A DNA stretch of 64,000 nt, taken from a bacterium (lineage in GTDB: Bacteria > Verrucomicrobiota > Verrucomicrobiia > Limisphaerales > J093). The stretch spans positions 1-64,000 of the forward strand of contig JAJXZJ010000022.1 in assembly GCA_021780105.1 (NCBI GenBank). Reading direction: 5' to 3'. This document shows, one piece after another, positions 50,471-59,221 of the stretch. Each line of letters opens with the position of its first letter. Positions within the stretch are counted from its first letter, which is position 1. Below the pieces are notes generated by a model. The model made no database searches, had not been told where the DNA came from, and saw only the letters and a program-made list of their open reading frames with translations. The position numbers were made by a program, and so were the translations under genes.

Positions 50471-53422
50471 ATGAACCGCTCCCTGCTTTCTGCAACCTTG
50501 GCGCTGGGTTTCCTGTGGCTGCTTCCGGCCGGCCACGCGCTGGACGAAGCGCCCTACGCCGTCGCCAGGAAGCCATGGTCCGACGGCCTGGGCAACCACC
50601 GCGCCGTCGTGCAGGTGGAAACCCAGGCCGACGCCGCCGTCGCCCGCATCCCGTGGCGGCGCCGTGACCGCGACCCGGAGCGCAAGGACATCATCGTCAT
50701 GGACGCCGCCACCAGCCAGCGCGTGACCAACGCGGTGCGGCTGGCGAGCGACCGGTTTCAGGGCCTGGTGTTGTTCGAGCCCGTCACCGGGCCGGGCGAA
50801 TACTTTGTTTATTACCTCCCGTATCCGGCGCAAAAGAGGTGGGGCAGCTATGACGGCGACTACTTTCCGCCATGCGATACCGCCGACCCGAGCTGGGTGA
50901 AACGCGTGTTGACGGATCCGAACCGGATACCGCCGGCAGCCGTGCTCCGTCTGGAAGCGCGCACCGAGTTCGACAGTTTCTTCCCCATGGAAGTCGTCGC
51001 CACGCCGGAGGAAAGACTGGAACTGCTCGACCGCAGCCCGGCGCCTTGCCTTCTGTTTCCCGAAGACCGCCGGTTGCCGATCCGCATGACCGACGACCTG
51101 CCGCTGAAGTGGGTGAAATCGGGGCCGGCGAACGTGTTTCGCGGCGAGGCGCAGCGGAACGAGTTCTACGTTTTCCAAATTGGCGTCTGGGCCGCGCGCA
51201 CCAATCTTGCCGGCTTGGACGTGTCGTTCGGCGGCGAAATTGCCCCGTGGCTGAACAGCTTCAACACCGGCGGCACCAACTGGGACGGCCAGCCGTTTCA
51301 CAAAACGCTCAGCCTCCCGCGCGACCATGTGCAGGCGCTCTGGTTCGGCGTGGACGTGCCCCCCGACGCCCGGCCGGGCGAGCATCGCGCCACGGTCACG
51401 ATCCGCCCGACGAACGCGCCGTCGTCAAGCGTCGAACTGGTGCTCACGGTGCTGCCGGCGGAACTGACCGACCGCGGCGACGGCGATGCGTGGCGGCTGT
51501 CGCGGCTCCGGTGGCTGAACTCCACGTTGGGCAGCCAAGCCAGCGAGGCGACGCCACCCTATCGGCCGCTGGAACTGGTTCGAAGCAACCAGACGGAATT
51601 GATTCCTCGAACGGTGCGCTGCCTCGGTCGAGAGATCAGTTTTCAAACGGGCAACCTGCCTTCGGCGATCCAGTCCGACGGACACGCCTTGCTGGCGGGG
51701 CCGATTCGATGTCGCGTGGACCGCGGGGGCGGCGTGGTGGAAGGCGAGTTTTTCGACAACCTGCTCGAGCCGGCAATTCAGGAGGCGGACGGAACCGTGG
51801 TCATGGGCCGCAGTGGGCGGGCGAGGATCAAGGGCGGCTGGCTTTCTGAAAAGTCGGTCGTGGATTTCGACGGTCATGTCGGCTGCCAAGTGACGTTGAA
51901 CGCCGTGGACCCGTTTGCCGCCACGAATCTGGTGCTCGAAATTCCCCTCTGCCCGGAAACGGCCACCTGCTTCATGGGCCTCGGCCTGCGAGCCTGTCCC
52001 TCGCCGACAAACTTTACCTGGCACTGGACCGGACCCTTCAACAGCTTCTGGATTGGCAATGCCCAGGCCGGCCTGCACGTGAAGCTCCTTGGCAGCACCT
52101 ACGAGGGGCCGATGCAGAACCTCTACCACCCGAAGCCGCCGCCGAGCTGGTTCAACGACAGTCAGGGCGGGGTGACAATCACCCGCGGACCGAACGGTGA
52201 AGTTTTGGTTCAAGCCTTCACGGGTCCGTTTGAACTGAAGGCGAAGGAAACGCGCACGTTTGATTTTTCCCTCCTCGTCACGCCGGTGAAGCCGCTCGAC
52301 CCGGCGGCGCATTTCCGCGAGCGCTACTGGCACAGCACGCACGACATTCCCGACGACGTGAACGTCATCAACGTCCACCACGCCACCGCGCCGAATCCGT
52401 TCATCAACTACCCGTTCCTTGCGCTGGACACGCTGCGCGAGTTCTGCCGCACGAACCAGGCGCGCGGCCGGAAGGTGAAGATTTACTACACGGTGCGCGA
52501 GTTAACCTCGCGGCTGCCGGAGCTGTGGGCATTGCGCAGCCTCGGCGACGAAGTGCTGGCGGGCGGACCGGGTGGTGGTTACCCGTGGCTGCGCGAGCAT
52601 CTCGGTGGCAACTACACGCCGGCATGGTTCACCGAGGTGGAAGGCAACGGGGCGGACGCCGCCATTCTCACCAGCGGCGCGTCGCGCTGGTATAACTTCT
52701 ATGTCGAGGGTCTGAACTGGCTCGTCCGCAACGTGCCGATTGACGGCCTTTACCTCGATGACGTGGCCTACGACCGCACGATCCTCAAGCGAATGCGCCA
52801 CGTCATGGACGCAGCCCGTCCCGGCTGCCTGATTGACCTGCACTCGAACACGCTTTTTTCGCAAGGGCCGGCCGTCCAATACACGGACTTTTTCCCTTAC
52901 GTGGACCGGCTGTGGTTCGGCGAGGGCTTCGACTACGACGCCATGACGCCGGTGCAATGGCTCGTCGAGTGCAGCGGCATTCCCTTCGGCCTGATGGGCG
53001 ACATGCTCCAGGACGGCGGCAATCGCTGGCGCGGCATGGTTTTTGGCATGACCGCCCGCGCGCCGTGGACGGACGCCGCCGACCCGCGCCCGGTCTGGCG
53101 CGTGTGGGACGACTTCGGCATCGCCGACACCAAAATGCTCGGCTGGTGGGACCCGCAATGCCCCGTGCGCACCGGCCGCGACGACGTGCTCGCAACCGCC
53201 TACGTGAAGCCGGGCAAAACGCTGGTGGCGGTGGCGAGTTGGGCAAAAGAGAAGACCGACGTACGGCTGCAAATTGACTGGCCGGCGCTGGGTCTCGACG
53301 CCAGCAAGGCAAGGCTTGTCGCGCCGGAGGTGAAGGATTTTCAGCCGGCGGAAAACTGGCGCCCGGACGAGCCGATCAGCGTGGAACCGCTGCGCGGCTG
53401 GCTGATTTACGTTACGGAGTAA
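50471..53422 (+). CDS. Large secreted glycoside-hydrolase-like protein (DUF6067-like)
   Basis: A 983-residue secreted protein. The signal peptide (SATLALGFLWLLPAGHA) is followed by a beta-sandwich N-terminal third and a TIM-barrel-like C-terminal half with NVINVHHATAPNPFINYPF, KIYYTVRELTSRLPELWAL, PIDGLYLDDVAYDRTILKRM and a late FPYVDRLWFGEGFDYD. The architecture matches large uncharacterised glycoside-hydrolase-like proteins (DUF6067 / GH123-type). The acidic YLDD and WFGEG residues are candidate catalytic groups. ATG 50471 is preferred over an upstream GTG. Confidence 0.75.
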   Translation: MNRSLLSATLALGFLWLLPAGHALDEAPYAVARKPWSDGLGNHRAVVQVETQADAAVARIPWRRRDRDPERKDIIVMDAATSQRVTNAVRLASDRFQGLVLFEPVTGPGEYFVYYLPYPAQKRWGSYDGDYFPPCDTADPSWVKRVLTDPNRIPPAAVLRLEARTEFDSFFPMEVVATPEERLELLDRSPAPCLLFPEDRRLPIRMTDDLPLKWVKSGPANVFRGEAQRNEFYVFQIGVWAARTNLAGLDVSFGGEIAPWLNSFNTGGTNWDGQPFHKTLSLPRDHVQALWFGVDVPPDARPGEHRATVTIRPTNAPSSSVELVLTVLPAELTDRGDGDAWRLSRLRWLNSTLGSQASEATPPYRPLELVRSNQTELIPRTVRCLGREISFQTGNLPSAIQSDGHALLAGPIRCRVDRGGGVVEGEFFDNLLEPAIQEADGTVVMGRSGRARIKGGWLSEKSVVDFDGHVGCQVTLNAVDPFAATNLVLEIPLCPETATCFMGLGLRACPSPTNFTWHWTGPFNSFWIGNAQAGLHVKLLGSTYEGPMQNLYHPKPPPSWFNDSQGGVTITRGPNGEVLVQAFTGPFELKAKETRTFDFSLLVTPVKPLDPAAHFRERYWHSTHDIPDDVNVINVHHATAPNPFINYPFLALDTLREFCRTNQARGRKVKIYYTVRELTSRLPELWALRSLGDEVLAGGPGGGYPWLREHLGGNYTPAWFTEVEGNGADAAILTSGASRWYNFYVEGLNWLVRNVPIDGLYLDDVAYDRTILKRMRHVMDAARPGCLIDLHSNTLFSQGPAVQYTDFFPYVDRLWFGEGFDYDAMTPVQWLVECSGIPFGLMGDMLQDGGNRWRGMVFGMTARAPWTDAADPRPVWRVWDDFGIADTKMLGWWDPQCPVRTGRDDVLATAYVKPGKTLVAVASWAKEKTDVRLQIDWPALGLDASKARLVAPEVKDFQPAENWRPDEPISVEPLRGWLIYVTE

Positions 53423-53578
53423 CGCCGGCCTATCCGCAAATGCCGGACACAAGCTCATTTGACGGCATCCAGCTTCCCAACGATGTTGCGCGGACACCAA
53501 ACGCAATCACGTGGGCCAACGTGGCGACATCCTGAACCAGACTGTCAAGGACGCTCCAATGACGGGACGCGAAGCGGA

Positions 53579-55705
53579 ATGAAGACTGGCGGCGAGAAAC
53601 TCATGCGGACGCGGCGATCAATGACGCGGCGTTTGCGTTGGTCGTTGGGTCTGTCCCTGGCTTTTTTGGCGGCCGGCTGCGCCACCATCAAAGGTCGTCT
53701 GCCGGCCCCGGCTCCAGCGGAGGCAAGCGGCGTGTTCCAAGCCGGCGCCGCGCGCGTTGATATTACGCCGGTGCCAGGTTTCCCGATGGGCGGGCATTCC
53801 GTCGCCGGTCAGATCGCGCGTGGGGTCTGGAATCGCCTTGATGCCCGCGCCATCTACCTCGAGGACGCCCAAGGGCATTCACTCGCGTTGGTCGCCTGCG
53901 ACTTGTGGTCGCTGCCCGCCGGACTGGCTGATCGCGTCGCCGAACTCGTCGCCGCCGATCCAGCCGGCGCACGTCTCGGCCGCGACCAGATCGTGCTGGC
54001 GGCCACCCACACGCACCAAAGCCCCGGCAATTTCTCCAGTTGCGCGCTCTATAACGACTTTGCCTCGGTGAAGCGCGGATTTGACCGGCGACTGTTCGAG
54101 TTTCTGGCGCATCGCATCGCCGGCGTCATCCTCGAAGCCGTCAAGGCTCGGCAACCGGCAAAAGTGTTCTTCGACGAAGCGACGGTCGCCGGTCTGGAGC
54201 GCAACCGCAGTTTTCCCGCGTTTGTGCGCAACCCGGAGTGCGACGCCATCCTCAGGCAAAACGCCGATCTGCCGCTCGGTCCGCGTCTGGCAGATTACCC
54301 CGACCTTCAAACCTACCGTGCGGTGGACCCGCGATTGGACGTGCTGCGGGTTGAGCGCGCCGGCAACGCAAAACTGATCGCGGTGGCGGCGTTCGTGGCC
54401 GTCCACAACACGGCCATGAGCCACGAGACGGAGTTTTACACGAGCGATTTGTTCGGCGTGGCCGCGCGGCTCGCGGAGGAAAAATTGTCCGCCGAGGCCG
54501 TGACGGACCCGGCCACGGCGCCGGTCGTGGCGATTTTCAATGGCGCGGAAGGGGACATTTCTCCGGCGTGGGAGAAGCAGGATCGCGCTGACGCGCTGCG
54601 CCTCGGCGGGCTGCTGAACGCGCGAATTCTCGATCTGTGCGCCGGCGGCCGGCGCGTGGACGGGCCGATTGCGCAACGTTTCACCAACAACGCGCCGCTG
54701 CCGCACGTCTGCGTCACAAACGCGTATGGCGCCGTCGCGCGGACGGCGGGTTACCCGCTGGGCGGTGCGCCGCAGTTGGGCGGCGCCGAGGATGGCCGGA
54801 CGGAATACTTCTACACCGGCTACGTCGAAGGCATGGCGGGACCTGACCGTGGCGAGCAAGGCACGAAGCTGGCGGCGGCTGATTTGCGGTATCTCGGCGT
54901 CCGGCTGCCGCTGCCGATCACGCGGATGGCCATGCCGCCTTCCGCGGTGCCGGCGGTTGTGCCCGTCGGGGTTTACCAGATCGGCGGCGCGACCAACATC
55001 GTCATCGCGACATTGCCGGGCGAATTCACGACGGTGATGGGCCGGCGCATTGCCAACGCGGTGTCGAACAGCCTGCCTATTCCTCCGACGCGCGTGCTGC
55101 TGGCGGGGCTGGCCAACGAATACGTCTCCTACTTCACCACACCGGAGGAATACGACGCGCAGCACTACGAAGGTGCGTCCACCCTTTACGGCCGTGAGGC
55201 AGGTCCGGCGGTAGGGCAACATCTCTCTGAACTGGCCACGGAATTCGCGCGACCCGCGACGAAAGAGACAGAACGGAGCTTCAAATACACCGCCGGGTTG
55301 AAGGGCCATTTTGGCGTGCGGACGCTGGCAAGCGACACGCCGGCGATGCTGGAAGAAGCGCTGGCGGCAGTCGTGGAAGGACAACCTTCGCAACGGTTCG
55401 AGTGGCCGGATACGGTGCCCAATCTCGGATGCGACGTTTCGAGGCCGGTCTGGCCGCGGGTGCGCATTGAGCGAAGAATGTCCGACGGCGGCTGGGAACC
55501 GCTCATGCTGGATGGCGTCGCGGAATCCAGCGATGGGTTGGACTTTGTAACGATGATCGTCGGGGTCGGGCAGTCGAACGTGCGTTGGCGAGCCGTATGG
55601 ATGCCGCCGCCCGGCCGTGTAGATACCGCGGGGAATTATCGCTTTGCGGTGCAGACGCCGGACGGCCGGAAGCTTTGGTCAGGGCCATTTCAATTGCCGC
55701 CGTAA
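53579..55705 (+). CDS. Neutral/alkaline-ceramidase-like lipoprotein
   Basis: A 708-residue protein with a lipobox (LAFLAAGCATI) and features of the neutral ceramidase family: GAARVDITPVPGFPMGGHS at the mature N terminus, LAATHTHQSPGNFS carrying the Zn-binding His pair, NGAEGDISPAW, and later LLAGLANEYVSYFTTPEEYDAQHYEG. Ceramidases hydrolyse N-acyl bonds of sphingolipids; many bacterial relatives have unknown substrates. A second in-frame ATG at 53603 is an equally possible start. Confidence 0.85.
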   Translation: MKTGGEKLMRTRRSMTRRLRWSLGLSLAFLAAGCATIKGRLPAPAPAEASGVFQAGAARVDITPVPGFPMGGHSVAGQIARGVWNRLDARAIYLEDAQGHSLALVACDLWSLPAGLADRVAELVAADPAGARLGRDQIVLAATHTHQSPGNFSSCALYNDFASVKRGFDRRLFEFLAHRIAGVILEAVKARQPAKVFFDEATVAGLERNRSFPAFVRNPECDAILRQNADLPLGPRLADYPDLQTYRAVDPRLDVLRVERAGNAKLIAVAAFVAVHNTAMSHETEFYTSDLFGVAARLAEEKLSAEAVTDPATAPVVAIFNGAEGDISPAWEKQDRADALRLGGLLNARILDLCAGGRRVDGPIAQRFTNNAPLPHVCVTNAYGAVARTAGYPLGGAPQLGGAEDGRTEYFYTGYVEGMAGPDRGEQGTKLAAADLRYLGVRLPLPITRMAMPPSAVPAVVPVGVYQIGGATNIVIATLPGEFTTVMGRRIANAVSNSLPIPPTRVLLAGLANEYVSYFTTPEEYDAQHYEGASTLYGREAGPAVGQHLSELATEFARPATKETERSFKYTAGLKGHFGVRTLASDTPAMLEEALAAVVEGQPSQRFEWPDTVPNLGCDVSRPVWPRVRIERRMSDGGWEPLMLDGVAESSDGLDFVTMIVGVGQSNVRWRAVWMPPPGRVDTAGNYRFAVQTPDGRKLWSGPFQLPP

Positions 55706-55759
55706 CGTGAATTGCTGCTGAACTCGCCCAGGGTAAATCTCTGATGTTCCAATCCACTC

Positions 55760-56266
55760 ATGAAGCTCGCGCGCTTTCTCTCCATCGTCGTCGTGGCCGC
55801 CGGCCTCGCCGGCTGTTGCACACCCAAAACCGCGTTTGTGCCGGTGCCGGAAACGGTTTTCCGCACGGAGATCACCGCCCACGACCGGCTCAGTTTGCCG
55901 CTCACGCCCGACGGGCGGGACGCGTTGCTCCGGTTCCTGCGCGCGGGTGGCAACCGCGACAACCTCGGCGACAACACGCTCGTGGACCCCACGACCGGGA
56001 CGCATTACGGCCCGTTGCTGAACCTGCTCGCGCTCGAAGAAAATCTCGCAGCCACAAATCTCACGGACGGCGTGGTGTTCAAACGGTGGTTCCCGCATCC
56101 ACCGGTCCGCCAGGTGGTGGACGCCCGCGAGGATGCGCCGCCGGCGATCCAGCCTTACGCCGTGCTCGACGACCAGGGCAAATACTGGTGGATTTTCTAT
56201 CCCCGCCACCAGCAGTTGCTCCAGCTCATGGTGATCAAGGCCATGCCGGCCAAAATGGAAAGGTGA
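55760..56266 (+). CDS. Small lipoprotein, unknown function
   Basis: A 168-residue lipoprotein (lipobox VVVAAGLAGC, Cys19) with no recognised domain; contains a Pro-rich FPHPPVRQVVD and KYWWIFYPRHQQLLQLM near the end. It lies 54 bp after the ceramidase-like gene and 3 bp before the metallophosphoesterase gene, so it is probably co-transcribed. Confidence 0.65.
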   Translation: MKLARFLSIVVVAAGLAGCCTPKTAFVPVPETVFRTEITAHDRLSLPLTPDGRDALLRFLRAGGNRDNLGDNTLVDPTTGTHYGPLLNLLALEENLAATNLTDGVVFKRWFPHPPVRQVVDAREDAPPAIQPYAVLDDQGKYWWIFYPRHQQLLQLMVIKAMPAKMER

Positions 56267-56269
56267 TTC

Positions 56270-57316
56270 ATGCATGCGCAACTTCTCTCGGCCCTGCAAC
56301 GCATCGCGGACGTGCGGCTGGTGGCATCGCTCAAGGACAACCGCATCGGCTATCCGGGAGTGAACGACCTGCGTGTCTTCGTGCCGGACGTTCATCTCAT
56401 CAGCGCCGCCCGCCAGCAGCAGGGCGGCTTCCAATACGCCACCAACTACACTGAACTGCTCACGGAGGTCTTCCTCACCCTGGCCCAACTGCGCCGGCAG
56501 ACCGCGCCGGGCGCCAATGTGAGCGTCTATTGCATCGGTGACCTGCTGGATTTGTGGCGCGAGGCGCCGGGCTTCGCGGCGGGCGACGACGCCGCGGCCC
56601 GCATCCGCGACTCGCACGAGGACCTGATCGTGGCCGCATTCAGCCGCGACCTGCAGACGCGGTTCCTGCTCGGCAACCACGATTTCAACCTCTACCACTG
56701 GCCGGCTTACACGGCCTGGGAACGGCGCTTTTACCTGCCGGATGCCACGGTCCAGCAGCCGCGCGTCATCCTTGTCCACGGGGACATCTTTGACTGGATC
56801 GAAAGCTTCCCCACCGAGATCAAGCAGATCCTGGTGTATTTGTTTTCACCCAACGCCGCTCCGAACACCTATGCCCTGGGCCAGATGGAGGCGTTGACGC
56901 GGCGTGCTCACGACGGCCGCAATTACCGGCAATTCATTCAGGCGCCGCAACCCTTGCGCCTCGGCACCCTGCGCCGGCCGGGTGCGGACCCGGTTCCGCC
57001 GCGGTGGAACGTGCAGACGCCCGGCGCGTCGCCGCCAGAAACCCTCAAATTCCTCGACGCTGCGGCCGCCGAAACCGCTGCCTGCAAAACGAAATATGAC
57101 CTCGACCTGCGCCTGATGGTCATTGGCCACACGCACTTTGCCCGGATTGCGGTGAAAGAGGACGCAGGCAGCTTCTTTGCGCTGCTGGATTGCGGCGCAT
57201 GGATCGAGCAATGCGCGTGGGACGAAGACGGGCAGACTGTCGTCGCACCGAACGCGCAGTTGGGCGCGCTGTGTGACAACGAGGTGCGCCTTTACCAACT
57301 GGCGCCGCGGACGTGA
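56270..57316 (+). CDS. Calcineurin-like metallophosphoesterase
   Basis: A 348-residue protein with the full dinuclear-metal set of the calcineurin superfamily: PDVHL (Asp40, His42), YCIGDLLDLW, LLGNHDFNLYHW, LVHGDIFDW and VIGHTHFAR. No signal peptide is evident. The substrate is unknown; phosphoester hydrolysis of nucleotide, phospholipid or protein targets is possible. It starts 3 bp after the lipoprotein gene. Confidence 0.9.
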   Translation: MHAQLLSALQRIADVRLVASLKDNRIGYPGVNDLRVFVPDVHLISAARQQQGGFQYATNYTELLTEVFLTLAQLRRQTAPGANVSVYCIGDLLDLWREAPGFAAGDDAAARIRDSHEDLIVAAFSRDLQTRFLLGNHDFNLYHWPAYTAWERRFYLPDATVQQPRVILVHGDIFDWIESFPTEIKQILVYLFSPNAAPNTYALGQMEALTRRAHDGRNYRQFIQAPQPLRLGTLRRPGADPVPPRWNVQTPGASPPETLKFLDAAAAETAACKTKYDLDLRLMVIGHTHFARIAVKEDAGSFFALLDCGAWIEQCAWDEDGQTVVAPNAQLGALCDNEVRLYQLAPRT

Positions 57317-57738
57317 AACCCACTCACGACGGCAACCTCTTCCCCATCGGCGTTGACCGGCGTCTGTCTGCGGTTTAACGGCGGCGTTTAGGATTGCCCG
57401 TGGTCCGATGGTGCCGTCCGGGCATGAGAGTTGACCTTGCAGGGTTTCGCCGCGCCTTCGTGTGAAACTTTTTCTAAATACCACTTGACCCGCGTTGATG
57501 TCTTCTTCAACTCTTTGCGCGTTCCGTTGAATTTCGTGCCGGGCTGGGTCTATGCGTGTCGGAAAACATGTGGGAATAGCCACGACGATCTCACCATTAT
57601 CGGCGACCTCGCCCTTCCTTCCGCACACCCTGCCTGGAAGTTTTCTCGGCGGTGCCACGCGCGGACGGAATCGTTCCTTCCGGCTCTGGCGGCAACGGAC
57701 GCTGCCGCGGCCGGCTTCAATCCTGCTTCGGCAAACTA

Positions 57739-57811
57739 CCACGCCGCTCAAGCGGGGTGTGGTAACGCTGAAGCACGGCGTTGGGTTGCTTCAGCGGCGT
57801 GGCGTGCCGCT
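57739..57811. repeat. Cluster of overlapping hairpins
   Basis: Three stems: CCACGCCGCT-CAA-AGCGGGGTGTGG-like imperfect (57739-57762), CGCTGAAGCA with TGCTTCAGCG, perfect, 11-nt loop (57766-57796), and AGCGGC with GCCGCT, perfect, 7-nt loop (57793-57811). The last two overlap and could be alternatives. They may be an RNA structure or an interspersed repeat; no U-tract marks a terminator. Confidence 0.55.
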
Positions 57812-57897
57812 TGAGGGCGGCCGCGCGTTGCCGCGGTGGGGTTCCGGTTTGCTTCGGCGGGACGCCAGTCGGCTGCGGCAGGAATCAATTTGGCTGT

Positions 57898-57937
57898 GGA
57901 ATAATTCATTCCCGCCGCGGAATGAATCATTTATTCC
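57898..57937. repeat. AT-rich inverted repeat with central bulge
   Basis: GGAATAATTCATTCC is followed by CGCCGC and then GGAATGAATCATTTATTCC; the arms pair over an inner 8 bp and an outer 7 bp with a 4-nt bulge. It is AT-rich within GC-rich DNA, about 260 bp upstream of the gene at 58193, and may be a protein site or RNA hairpin. Confidence 0.55.
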
Positions 57938-58192
57938 CTTTCTCCCGGCCGTGACGCCATTGCTGAATCCGGGTGTAAAAGGCTCGTTTTCAGCGTCTTA
58001 TCGGCAATTGACAGCGAAAGCCTCGCCCGAAGGCCGCGAAGGCGGCCAAGACGACCGGATTTCCCCCCTCAACCGCCATGGTGGGGCCGTGCTGCCGCGC
58101 GGCCCAAACTGGGGCGGCGGCGCAACGCCGCCCTGCTTTGCCGGCCCTTCCCCTTTCGTCCGTCAACACCAACACCAAAACAGATAGAGACC

Positions 58193-59221
58193 ATGCCTGA
58201 TTACATCCCCCAAAACAACGCTGGATTCGACCCCTGGCAGAGCAACCTCGTCACCTACGCCACCGCCAACCGAGGCGAACTGGGCCTGGTGGACACCGAC
58301 CTCGCTCCGCTCACCGCGGCCCAGACCGCGTGGACGGCCGGCTACGCCGCGCACGTCACCGCCCAGGCCGCCGCGGCCAGCGCCTGCACCGCCAAAGATG
58401 GCGCCCGCGCGGTTTACGAGGCGGTGATCCGCCCGCTGGTGGCCCGCATCCAGCTTCACCCCGGCACCACGGACGCCCACCGCGCCAGCCTCCAAATCAC
58501 TGTTCGCGCCAAAACGGCCGCTGCCCGCTATGCGATCTCGACAACATGGCCTTTCACGCACTTTATCGCTTTTCTTGCGTTGTTTTTTCTTTTGGTCGAA
58601 CCCCTTCCTGTACTGGCGGACATAACCAAGGATCAGGCCATTCAGTACATTTACAATACGTGGAAGATCACCGACCTTTCCGACAAAGTCCTCAGCCAGA
58701 CACTGGATAACTCGTATTCCGGCCTTCCCTACAAACAATGGATTGACTTTCTGTACAACGCGCCGAAGTTTTTAAACCCGCTTGCCAGCGGAGATTACTC
58801 GACCGCTGCCCAAAATGCGTATGCGTATGCCCAAAGCGTCACGTTTGCTGAGGCAATTTCCAAGGCCGATTTGACCGGGATCACAGCACCTGCAGAACTC
58901 GCCGTCTGGCCCATTAATCATGTCCTGAACGATTTTGCCCAAGCGGTCAATGACGCTGCGTTCAGAAATCAAACGACTTTATACTTCCAGGCTCGCGCCG
59001 AAGGAAACAATTACCAAGACATCGTCAACTGCCAGCCGGGTGATCTGCTTCCCCACAGCTTACTGTTCAAGACCGACCAGGGTTGGCTCGCCTACCAACT
59101 CAGCTACTTACCGTCGTTCCCGGCCTTTGGCACAGCGAACAAATTTTTTGATTATGGCGAACGCCTTTGGCAAGCCAAAAAAGCTGATCTTTCGTCTGCC
59201 AGTAGTCTGCTTGCCAACTAG
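58193..59221 (+). CDS. N-terminal part of a giant secreted protein, ended by in-frame TAG
   Basis: A 342-residue reading frame. Residues 1-105 (MPDYIPQNNAGFDPW, VTYATANRGELGL, TAWTAGYAAHVTAQAAAA) look like a small domain I recall from proteins of Verrucomicrobia; it has no signal peptide. From about residue 113 an abrupt hydrophobic stretch (FIAFLALFFLLVEPLPVLA) resembles an internal signal peptide that begins a second domain (DITKDQAIQYIYNTWK ...), with lower GC. The frame ends at TAG (59219-59221) but continues without another stop to the window end in the same frame. Confidence 0.6.
   Translation: MPDYIPQNNAGFDPWQSNLVTYATANRGELGLVDTDLAPLTAAQTAWTAGYAAHVTAQAAAASACTAKDGARAVYEAVIRPLVARIQLHPGTTDAHRASLQITVRAKTAAARYAISTTWPFTHFIAFLALFFLLVEPLPVLADITKDQAIQYIYNTWKITDLSDKVLSQTLDNSYSGLPYKQWIDFLYNAPKFLNPLASGDYSTAAQNAYAYAQSVTFAEAISKADLTGITAPAELAVWPINHVLNDFAQAVNDAAFRNQTTLYFQARAEGNNYQDIVNCQPGDLLPHSLLFKTDQGWLAYQLSYLPSFPAFGTANKFFDYGERLWQAKKADLSSASSLLAN

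Larger units (their letters stand above)
57317..58192. other. 876-bp stretch without a convincing gene, structured
   Basis: No ORF here has a plausible product; the 211-codon frame at 57552-58187 encodes a compositionally odd Arg/Gly/Leu-rich string and is probably a by-product of the local repeats. The stretch holds several inverted repeats (57739-57811 and 57898-57937) and precedes a very large secreted protein gene, so a long leader or structured RNA is possible. Confidence 0.5.

Noticed and set aside
57552..58187. 211-codon ORF in the structured gap
   Set aside because: Composition and repeats (LKRGVVTLKHGVGLLQRRGV) point to repeat-derived sequence rather than a protein gene.
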